From positions 124,001-188,000 of the forward strand of contig CP102272.1 in NCBI GenBank assembly GCA_025149125.1: DNA of 64,000 nt, in the 5' to 3' direction. This document shows positions 16,471 through 23,204 of this stretch, one piece after another. Source of the DNA: [Clostridium] asparagiforme DSM 15981 (lineage in GTDB: Bacteria > Bacillota > Clostridia > Lachnospirales > Lachnospiraceae). The notes under the pieces are model-generated. The model saw only the letters and a program-made list of their open reading frames with translations, did not search any database and had not been told where the DNA came from. Position numbers and translations under genes: made by a program. The first letter of the stretch is position 1; the number at the start of each line of letters is the position of its first letter.

Positions 16471-16899
16471 ATGACGAGTGATTACTGCGTGGCGGTCCAT
16501 GCGCTGGTATACTTAAACCACAAGGCCAAGGTGCTTTCCAGCGAGGAGCTGGCGGAGAATATCTGCACCAACCCGGCCCGGGTGCGCAAAGTCATGGCAA
16601 AGCTGAAAAAGGCCGGTTTTGTAAAAACGAAGGAAGGAAGTGAAGGTGGTTATCTTTTTGACCAGGACGCGGACCAGGTCACGCTGGACCAGATTGCGCA
16701 GGCGCTGGAAATCCGGTTTGTGGACACGGCCTGGAAGAGCGGCGACACGGATATGAAGTGCCTGGTGGCCTCCGGCATGGCCGGGCTGATGGATGAGATT
16801 TTCGACGATCTCAACGAACAGTGCCGCAAGCGGCTGAAGGAGATTACCATCGGCACGCTGGACCATCGTATCTTCGGCAATCAAAATAAAGAACGGTAG
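16471..16899 (+). CDS. Rrf2-family redox regulator (HypR-like)
   Basis: 142 residues with an N-terminal winged helix (SSEELAENICTNPARVRKVMAKLKKAGFV) and the Rrf2 wing KEGSEGGY. It lacks the three clustered cysteines of IscR-type iron-sulfur members. It has Cys32 in the recognition-helix region and Cys97, positions close to the Cys33/Cys99 pair that forms the intersubunit disulfide in the Staphylococcus aureus HypR repressor. The gene is followed after 22 nt by a MerA/RclA-like reductase, the same partner as in hypR-merA. The predicted role is a thiol-based sensor of hypochlorite or related oxidants controlling its own operon. Confidence 0.82.
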   Translation: MTSDYCVAVHALVYLNHKAKVLSSEELAENICTNPARVRKVMAKLKKAGFVKTKEGSEGGYLFDQDADQVTLDQIAQALEIRFVDTAWKSGDTDMKCLVASGMAGLMDEIFDDLNEQCRKRLKEITIGTLDHRIFGNQNKER

Positions 16900-16921
16900 A
16901 ATCCGGAAAGGGGATATTTTT

Positions 16922-18289
16922 ATGAAGAAATTTGAGAATATAATCATCGGCTTTGGCAAAGGCGGAAAAACGCTGGCAGGAGCGCTGGCAAAGGCCGGCC
17001 AGACCGTGGCGATGGTCGAGCGGTCCGACAAGATGTACGGCGGCACCTGTATCAACGTGGCGTGCATTCCCACCAAGTACCTGGAGAATCAGGCGGCCAG
17101 ATCGGAAGCGCTGGGCGGCAGCTTTGAGGACCGCCGGGAGCGTTACCGCAAGGCCATTGAGGGGAAACGGGCCCTCACATCCGGTCTGCGGCAGAAGAAT
17201 TTTGAGAAGCTGGATGTGCTGGACCGGGTTGAGGTTCTGACCGGCCAGGGCAGCTTTGTGGACGATCACCACGTTCAGGTGGCCATGGCGGACGGCAGCA
17301 CGGAGCTTTTGGAGGGCGGCCGCATTTACATCAACACCGGCTCCCGCCCCTTTATCCCGCCCATCCCCGGTCTGGCGGACTGCCCGCAGGCGTACACCAG
17401 CGAGTCCATGATGGAGCTGGAAGAGCTGCCGGAGCGCTTTGTGATCATCGGCGGCGGCTATATCGGCCTGGAGTTTGCCTCCATATTCGCCAACTTCGGC
17501 TCTCAGGTGACCATCATCCAGGACGGTCCCAGATTTTTGCCCAGAGACGACGAGGAGGTGGCGGCGGCGGTCCGCGCAAGTCTTGAGGAGCGGGGAATCC
17601 GCATCGTTACCGGCGCCCGCATCACCGAGGTGAGGAACCAGGGCGGCAGCGCGGTTGTCCGATATGAGAGAGACGGCGAAATCGCAGAGTCCGAGGGCGA
17701 GGCAATTCTGGTGGCCACCGGCCGCAGACCCAACCTGGAGGGCCTGAATCTGGAGGCCGCAGGGGTGGAACTGACCGCCCGCGGCGAGGTGAGGACGGAC
17801 GCCGGCCTGCGCACCAGCGTACCCCATATCTGGGCAATGGGCGATGTGAAGGGGGGACTCCAGTTCACCTACATTTCCCTGGACGACTCCCGCATAGTGA
17901 AGTCCCAGATTTTGGGAAATGGGGAGCGCACCACGGATAACCGCGGTCAGGTGGCGTTCAGCGTGTTTGTGGATCCGCCCTTCTCCAGAGTGGGAATGAG
18001 CGAGGCGGAGGCGGTTGAAAGCGGCCACAAGGTAAAGGTGGGCCGCCTGGTGGTTGGAACCATGCCCCGGGCAAAGCTTTTGGGCAGGACTACCGGCCTG
18101 ATGAAGGCCGTGGTGGACGCGGACACCGGGCTGGTGCTCGGCGCGCAGCTGTTCTGCTCCGAGTCCCAGGAGCTGATCAACATGATCAAGATCGCCATGG
18201 ACGCGGGGCTGCCCTACACGGTACTGCGCGACGGAATCTACACCCACCCCACCATGAGCGAGGGAATGAACGACTTATTCGCGATCTGA
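16922..18289 (+). CDS. MerA/RclA-like flavin disulfide reductase
   Basis: 455 residues, a class I pyridine nucleotide-disulfide oxidoreductase. FAD-binding IIGFGKGGKTLAGALAKAG is followed by the redox-active pair in GGTCINVACIPTK, the NAD(P)-binding IIGGGYIGLEFASIFANFG, and the dimerisation domain ending YTVLRDGIYTHPTMSEG with the catalytic histidine. There is no N-terminal heavy-metal domain and no C-terminal Cys pair, so it is not a mercuric reductase. Homologues include RclA, S. aureus MerA and the hypothiocyanous acid reductase Har. It is coupled to the Rrf2 gene 22 nt upstream. The oxidant-defence role is inferred from family and context. Confidence 0.85.
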   Translation: MKKFENIIIGFGKGGKTLAGALAKAGQTVAMVERSDKMYGGTCINVACIPTKYLENQAARSEALGGSFEDRRERYRKAIEGKRALTSGLRQKNFEKLDVLDRVEVLTGQGSFVDDHHVQVAMADGSTELLEGGRIYINTGSRPFIPPIPGLADCPQAYTSESMMELEELPERFVIIGGGYIGLEFASIFANFGSQVTIIQDGPRFLPRDDEEVAAAVRASLEERGIRIVTGARITEVRNQGGSAVVRYERDGEIAESEGEAILVATGRRPNLEGLNLEAAGVELTARGEVRTDAGLRTSVPHIWAMGDVKGGLQFTYISLDDSRIVKSQILGNGERTTDNRGQVAFSVFVDPPFSRVGMSEAEAVESGHKVKVGRLVVGTMPRAKLLGRTTGLMKAVVDADTGLVLGAQLFCSESQELINMIKIAMDAGLPYTVLRDGIYTHPTMSEGMNDLFAI

Positions 18290-18356
18290 GTCGGCGGATT
18301 ACAGACACAATGAAAGCCCTGACCCGGGCGGACTTGAAATGATGAGAGGAGAATTT

Positions 18357-19799
18357 ATGGGTTTTTCGATAGGAACCGGAGTTCCGGTTATTACCGTATT
18401 TATTCAGGGGCTGCTGAGCTTTTTCTCACCCTGCGTGCTTCCCCTGGTGCCCCTGTATATCAGCTATCTGGCAGGAGGAGCCAAAACCGTCGATGAAAAT
18501 GGACGGGTGACCTATCCGCGCCGGCGCGTGATGGTGAACACTCTGTTCTTTGTGCTGGGAATCAGCTTCACATTCTTTGTGCTGGGCTTCGGATTTTCGG
18601 CCCTGGGCCGTTTTTTCAGCAACAACCGGACCTGGTTTGCGAGAATCAGCGGCATGATCATGGTGCTGTTCGGGCTTTATCAGCTCGGGGCGCTGGGCCA
18701 TTCCGGAGCCATTGAGCGGGAGCACCGGCTTCCCTTCAATTTAAGCCGCTTTACCATGAACCCTGTCATCACCCTGCTGCTGGGCTTCACCTTCAGCTTT
18801 GCCTGGACTCCCTGCGTGGGTCCCACGCTGGGCAGCGTGCTTTTGATGGTGTCCTCGGCGGGCCAGAAAGCCCACGGGCTTTGGCTGATCGGCGTGTATA
18901 CCCTGGGCTTTGTAATCCCGTTTTTGGCGGTGGGCCTGTTCACCGGATCGGTGTTGGACTTCTTCCGGAACCACCAGAGCGTGGTGCGTTACACGGTTAA
19001 AATCGGCGGCGTTCTGTTGATTCTCATGGGTCTTATGACGTTTACCGGATACATGAATGGCATCACCAGCTACCTGTCCTCCTTCGGCGGAGCAGGCACG
19101 CCTCAGACCCAGCAGACCGCGCCCCAGACGCCGGGCGGCGGGCAGCACTCGGATGAGAGCGGCCTTGCGGCCGGAGATACCGGGACGGAGGGCGATAAGA
19201 GCGGCCAGGCATCCGGAGAGACCGGAGCTGAGGGCGGAGAGAATGGCTCCGCGACCGGAGAGACTGCGGCACAGCCCGGCGGGGGCGCGGACCAGGCAGA
19301 CGCCGCCCAGGAGACCACTGCGGCAGAGGAACCGGATGTGCTTCCGGCATTTGATTTCACGCTGACGGACCAGTACGGAAGCTCGCACACCCTGTCCGAC
19401 TACAAGGGTAAGACGGTGTTCTTAAACTTCTGGGCTACCTGGTGCCCGCCCTGCAAGCGGGAGATGCCGGAGATCCAGGCTCTCTATGAGCGCTACGGCG
19501 AGAACGAGGGCGACTTGATCGTGCTGGGAGTGGCGAACCCAAAGACGGAGGAGCACCCGGGCAACAGCGACGAGACCCAGGACGTGGTTGAGAAGTTTCT
19601 GAAGGACAACGGCTACACCTTCCCTGTGGTGATGGACCTTACCGGAGACACGTTCTCCCAGTATATGATCAGCGCTTTCCCCACCACCTTCATGATCGAC
19701 AAGGACGGTAATGTGTTCGGCTACGCCTCCGGCAGCCTGAGCGGAGACATGATGGAGAGTATTGTGCAGCAGACCATGACGGGCATTCGCCAGCAATAA
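18357..19799 (+). CDS. CcdA-TlpA fusion: membrane thiol transporter with tethered thioredoxin
   Basis: 480 residues. The first 240 form a six-helix CcdA/DsbD-beta domain with its two cysteines in FFSPCVLPLVPLY and FAWTPCVGP. A low-complexity extracytoplasmic linker of about 85 residues rich in Gly, Ala, Glu, Thr and Gln follows. A TlpA/ResA thioredoxin domain completes it with FWATWCPPCKREMPEI (CPPC). It should carry reducing power from cytosolic thioredoxin across the membrane to extracytoplasmic disulfides. ATG 18357 has AGAGGAG 7 nt upstream. It lies 67 nt after the disulfide reductase and may share its oxidative-stress role. A very strong terminator follows. Confidence 0.9.
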   Translation: MGFSIGTGVPVITVFIQGLLSFFSPCVLPLVPLYISYLAGGAKTVDENGRVTYPRRRVMVNTLFFVLGISFTFFVLGFGFSALGRFFSNNRTWFARISGMIMVLFGLYQLGALGHSGAIEREHRLPFNLSRFTMNPVITLLLGFTFSFAWTPCVGPTLGSVLLMVSSAGQKAHGLWLIGVYTLGFVIPFLAVGLFTGSVLDFFRNHQSVVRYTVKIGGVLLILMGLMTFTGYMNGITSYLSSFGGAGTPQTQQTAPQTPGGGQHSDESGLAAGDTGTEGDKSGQASGETGAEGGENGSATGETAAQPGGGADQADAAQETTAAEEPDVLPAFDFTLTDQYGSSHTLSDYKGKTVFLNFWATWCPPCKREMPEIQALYERYGENEGDLIVLGVANPKTEEHPGNSDETQDVVEKFLKDNGYTFPVVMDLTGDTFSQYMISAFPTTFMIDKDGNVFGYASGSLSGDMMESIVQQTMTGIRQQ

Positions 19800-19820
19800 A
19801 AACATCATAATCTAAAATGA

Positions 19821-19870
19821 GTTTTGAGGGATCTTCTTTTTGAAAAAGAACGATCCCTCAAAACTTTTTT
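19821..19870 (+). terminator. strong terminator after the CcdA-TlpA gene
   Basis: GTTTTGAGGGATC (19821-19833) pairs perfectly with GATCCCTCAAAAC (19852-19864), with a further inner helix, and is followed by TTTTTT. Confidence 0.92.
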
Positions 19871-19928
19871 AGATGTTTTAACAAAATTTTTATAAACAAA
19901 GGGAAAATGCACAAAAACAAAATTGTAA

Positions 19929-19958
19929 TTGACAAAGTGTTGTACATTGTGATAACAT
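19929..19958 (+). promoter_or_regulatory. promoter of the guanine catabolism leader
   Basis: TTGACA (19929-19934), 18-nt spacer, TAACAT (19953-19958). The predicted start near 19965 lies about 33 nt before riboswitch helix P1. Confidence 0.65.
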
Positions 19959-19997
19959 GAAGGTACCAACAATTACAAAAAAATTTAGATTCATGTA

Positions 19998-20068
19998 GAA
20001 AACTTATATATGCTCATAATCGGATGAGTGTTTCTACCAACTACCGCAATAGTTGACTATGAGTTTTC
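19998..20068 (+). ncRNA. purine riboswitch aptamer, guanine-type
   Basis: The three-way junction can be drawn completely. P1 is 19998-20008 with 20058-20068 (11 pairs). J1/2 is TAT. P2 is GCTCAT (20012-20017) with ATGAGT (20024-20029) and a 6-nt loop. J2/3 reads GTTTCTAC, as in the family. P3 is 20038-20043 with 20050-20055 and loop CCGCAA. J3/1 is AC, so the nucleotide equivalent to C74 is cytosine (20057), the guanine-specific state. Loops AATCGG and CCGCAA can still kiss through CGG/CCG. Both hairpins are slightly shorter than usual. The downstream genes are guanine deaminase and a purine permease. Confidence 0.87.
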
Positions 20069-20144
20069 GCATCCCTGCCGTCCGGCCATTGGAGACCGGA
20101 AGACGGGGGTGTGAACTTGCGTAAACAGCGGTAGTTGGTTTTTT
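20037..20144 (+). terminator. riboswitch-controlled long-range terminator
   Basis: CCAACTACCGC (20037-20047), which is the J2/3-P3 strand of the aptamer, is perfectly complementary over 11 nt to GCGGTAGTTGG (20128-20138), followed by TTTTTT. A local hairpin CCGTC/GACGG lies between the arms. Terminator and aptamer share bases and exclude each other, so ligand binding should prevent termination. Confidence 0.72.
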
Positions 20145-20234
20145 GTTGGGTACAATTCAACTGGGAAATCCCGGGAGATTGTATGTGACCCCAGCCGTCC
20201 GGAAGGCTGGCCGCTGTCTGGCAGGGAGTTGAAA

Positions 20235-21536
20235 ATGGAAGGAAGTAGGATGCCTATGAAAGAAACACGCAATTTTGTGCTCAGGGGCAACATCTGCTAC
20301 AGCCTGGATCCGACAACGCTGGAAACCATAGAAGCGGGCTACCTGGTCTGTGAGGACGGAACAAGCGCAGGCGTTTACCGGGAGCTGCCGGAGCAGTACG
20401 CCGGATGGCCGCTAAAGGACTTCGGCGACCGGCTGATCATCCCCGGGCTGACGGATCTCCATCTGCACGCGCCACAGTACGGCTTCCGCGGTCTGGGGAT
20501 GGATCTGGAGCTTTTGGAATGGCTGAACACGCGGACGTTCCCTGAGGAGGCCAAGTACGGCGACCTGGAGTACGCCAGGAGAGGTTACACGATTTTTGCC
20601 GGGAATATGAAGCGCAGCGCCACCACCAGAGCCTGCATTTTCGCCACGATCCACCGGGAGTCCACGGTTATGCTCATGGACCTGATGGAGGAGACGGGGC
20701 TTAAGACCATGGTGGGCAAGGTGAATATGGACCGGAACAGCCCGGATATCCTGATCGAGGAGAGCGCAGAGGCCTCCGCCCGGGATACGTTAGCCTGGCT
20801 GGAGCAGATTCACGGGCGCTATGAGAATACAAGGCCCATTTTGACGCCGCGGTTTATCCCCTCCTGTACGGATGAACTGATGGGGCGTTTGAAAGAGATT
20901 CAGAGGGATTTTGACCTTCCGGTCCAGTCCCATCTGTCGGAAAACCAGGGTGAGATCGCCTGGGTAAAGGAGCTTTGCCCCTGGTCTGCGTTTTATGGAG
21001 ATGCTTACGACCACTTCGGACTTTTCGGAGGCGGAGTGGATACGGTGATGGCCCACTGCGTGTGGCCGTCTGAGGCGGAGATCGCGCGGATGAAGGAGCG
21101 GGGCGTTTACGTGGCCCACTGTCCCCAGAGCAACACCAACTTATCCTCCGGCATCGCGCCGGTGCGCACCTATCTGGACCAGGGCATGAACATCGGCCTG
21201 GGGACGGACGTGGCGGGGGGAACCGGGGAGTCCGTGTTCCGGGCCATGGCGGATGCGATCCAGGTGTCGAAGTTGCGCTGGCGGCTGGCGGACGACCGCT
21301 TAAAGCCCCTGACCGCTCAGGAAGCGTTTTACCTTGGAACCAAGGGCGGCGGAGCCTTCTTCGGAAAGGTGGGAAGCTTTGAACCGGGCTATGAACTGGA
21401 TGCGGTGGTTCTGGATGACGCAGAACTTCAGCATCCCCAGGAACTGGATCTGGCCGAACGGCTGGAGCGCCTGATTTACCTGTCCGACGACCGGCATATT
21501 GCCGGAAAATTCGTGGCGGGACGAAGAATCTTTTAG
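20235..21536 (+). CDS. guaD: guanine deaminase
   Basis: 433 residues of the amidohydrolase superfamily. Zinc-site motifs are TDLHLHAPQYGFRG (HxH), a central QSHLSEN, MAHCVWPS, then VAHCPQSNTNL and LGTDVAGG with the catalytic aspartate; HCPQSN and the LHAPQ context are typical of guanine deaminase. It converts guanine to xanthine and ammonia. ATG 20235 has GGGAG 6 nt upstream; an alternative ATG at 20256 is also possible. It is the first gene after the guanine riboswitch, with a purine permease and xanthine dehydrogenase downstream. Confidence 0.9.
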   Translation: MEGSRMPMKETRNFVLRGNICYSLDPTTLETIEAGYLVCEDGTSAGVYRELPEQYAGWPLKDFGDRLIIPGLTDLHLHAPQYGFRGLGMDLELLEWLNTRTFPEEAKYGDLEYARRGYTIFAGNMKRSATTRACIFATIHRESTVMLMDLMEETGLKTMVGKVNMDRNSPDILIEESAEASARDTLAWLEQIHGRYENTRPILTPRFIPSCTDELMGRLKEIQRDFDLPVQSHLSENQGEIAWVKELCPWSAFYGDAYDHFGLFGGGVDTVMAHCVWPSEAEIARMKERGVYVAHCPQSNTNLSSGIAPVRTYLDQGMNIGLGTDVAGGTGESVFRAMADAIQVSKLRWRLADDRLKPLTAQEAFYLGTKGGGAFFGKVGSFEPGYELDAVVLDDAELQHPQELDLAERLERLIYLSDDRHIAGKFVAGRRIF

Positions 21537-21616
21537 GTAGGTATGGGGGTACGCCCGGGAAGCGCACCCCCTGAAAAAAGAAACTAAATGTTTCAACTTT
21601 TAAGGAGGTAGGAAGT

Positions 21617-23011
21617 ATGGAAACAAAGAACAACCAAGGATTTTTGGAAAAGGTGTTTCACCTGTCGGAGAACCACACCGACGTCAAGACAGAGGTAATC
21701 GCCGGTATTACCACGTTCATGACCATGGCGTACATACTGGCGGTTAACCCCAACATTTTAAGTGATGCCGGAATGGACCGTGGAGCGGTGTTCACCGCTA
21801 CGGCGCTGGCTTCCCTGGTGGCGACCCTTCTGATGGCCGCGTTTGCCAACTATCCCTTCGTTCTGGCTCCCGGCATGGGTTTGAACGCGTATTTTGCCTA
21901 TACCGTGGTGCTGCAGATGGGTTATACCTGGCAGATGGCTCTGGCCGCCGTGTTCGTGGAAGGCCTGATCTTCATCGCCCTGTCCCTGACCAATGTGCGT
22001 GAAGCGATTTTCAACGCCATCCCCATCAACTTAAAGCACGCGGTGTCCGCCGGTATCGGACTGTTCATCGCATTTATCGGACTTCAGAACGCGAAGATCG
22101 TTGTGGACAGCGCAACACTGGTTTCCGTTTACTCATTTAAAGGCTCCATCGCGGCAGGCAACTTCAATTCCGAGGGAATTACCGTTCTGCTGGCGTTAAT
22201 CGGAGTTCTGATCACCGGTATCCTGATCGTCAAGGGCATCAAGGGAAATATCCTGTGGGGCATCCTGATCACCTGGATTTTAGGAATTCTCTGCGAAGTG
22301 ACCGGCCTGTACCAGCCCAACGCAGATCTGGGCATGTTCAGCGTGATTCCGGATTTCACGTCTGGCTTTGGTATTCCCAGCATGAAGGAAACCTTTATGC
22401 ACGTAGATTTCAGCCGGGTACTGTCCCTGGACTTCCTGGTGGTAATGTTTGCGTTCCTGTTTGTGGATATGTTCGATACCCTGGGCACCCTGATCGGCGT
22501 GGCCTCCAAGGCGGATATGCTGGATAAGGACGGAAAGCTGCCGAGAATCCGCGGCGCTCTGCTGTCCGACGCCATCGGTACCTCCGTAGGCGCCCTGTTC
22601 GGAACCTCCACCACCACCACGTTCGTGGAGAGCGCCTCCGGCGTTGCGGAAGGCGGAAGAACCGGTCTGACCGCGGTGACTGCGGCTGCATTCTTCGGAC
22701 TGAGCCTGTTCCTTTCCCCGATTTTCTTAGCTATTCCGTCCTTTGCAACGGCTCCGGCTCTGATCGTGGTAGGATTTTTGATGATCTCCGCGATCCTGAA
22801 AGTGGATTTCAATGACTTTACGGAAGCGATCCCCGCATATATTGCAGTAATCGCAATGCCGTTTATGTACAGCATTTCTGAAGGTATCGCAATGGGCGTT
22901 ATCTCTTACGTTGTTATCAATCTGGCTACCGGACGCGCCAAGGAGAAAAAGATCAGCGCGCTGATGTATGTCCTGGCCGTGTTGTTTGTGCTTAAGTATG
23001 TGATGATTTAA
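21617..23011 (+). CDS. NCS2 family purine permease (AzgA/PbuG type)
   Basis: 464 residues with about 13 hydrophobic segments. Family blocks visible: TTFMTMAYILAVNP near the N-terminus, APGMGLNAYFAYTVV, GIGLFIAFIGLQNAKI, DMFDTLGTLIGVASKA and FGTSTTTTFVESASGVAEGGRTG. This places it in the AzgA-like (COG2252) branch that imports hypoxanthine, guanine or adenine by proton symport. AGGAGGTAGGAAGT precedes ATG 21617. It lies 80 nt after guanine deaminase with no terminator, so the riboswitch probably governs it too. Confidence 0.92.
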   Translation: METKNNQGFLEKVFHLSENHTDVKTEVIAGITTFMTMAYILAVNPNILSDAGMDRGAVFTATALASLVATLLMAAFANYPFVLAPGMGLNAYFAYTVVLQMGYTWQMALAAVFVEGLIFIALSLTNVREAIFNAIPINLKHAVSAGIGLFIAFIGLQNAKIVVDSATLVSVYSFKGSIAAGNFNSEGITVLLALIGVLITGILIVKGIKGNILWGILITWILGILCEVTGLYQPNADLGMFSVIPDFTSGFGIPSMKETFMHVDFSRVLSLDFLVVMFAFLFVDMFDTLGTLIGVASKADMLDKDGKLPRIRGALLSDAIGTSVGALFGTSTTTTFVESASGVAEGGRTGLTAVTAAAFFGLSLFLSPIFLAIPSFATAPALIVVGFLMISAILKVDFNDFTEAIPAYIAVIAMPFMYSISEGIAMGVISYVVINLATGRAKEKKISALMYVLAVLFVLKYVMI

Positions 23012-23015
23012 CCTT

Positions 23016-23162
23016 AACCGTTCAGACGGCGGGAAAATTGGCCGGCAAAGCAGCGTCAAGCTCGCTTGTAAGTAGCTTTACCGGCCAGTTTTCACATCGG
23101 ATGGACATCCGATGCTTCTTGACCAGCATTATCGGTCAAGAAGATAAGCCGTCTGGACTGAG
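23016..23162. repeat. structured dispersed repeat, copy 1
   Basis: The outer arms TTCAGACGGC (23021-23030) and GCCGTCTGGACTG (23148-23160) can pair. Inside are three helices: an 18-position stem (23035-23090) around a conserved loop CAAGCTCGCTTG, a perfect palindrome CATCGGATG/CATCCGATG, and CTTCTTGACC/GGTCAAGAAG. Copy 2 at 62176-62329 shares the loop, palindrome and arms in inverted orientation. It lies between the permease and xanthine dehydrogenase genes. Confidence 0.82.
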
Positions 23163-23204
23163 CAGCATCTGTAGGCGTTGGTTTAGAACCAGGAGGTATT
23201 GTCA

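Noticed and set aside
16844..18247. Long minus-strand ORF (467 codons) opposite the disulfide reductase
   Set aside because: It is a mirror of the reductase gene's high-GC third codon positions, has His/Gln/Gly-rich low-complexity composition and no ribosome site; the plus-strand gene has clear motifs.
16922..18289. Mercuric reductase
   Set aside because: No N-terminal heavy-metal domain, no C-terminal vicinal cysteines and no mer genes; the RclA/Har-like reading fits better.
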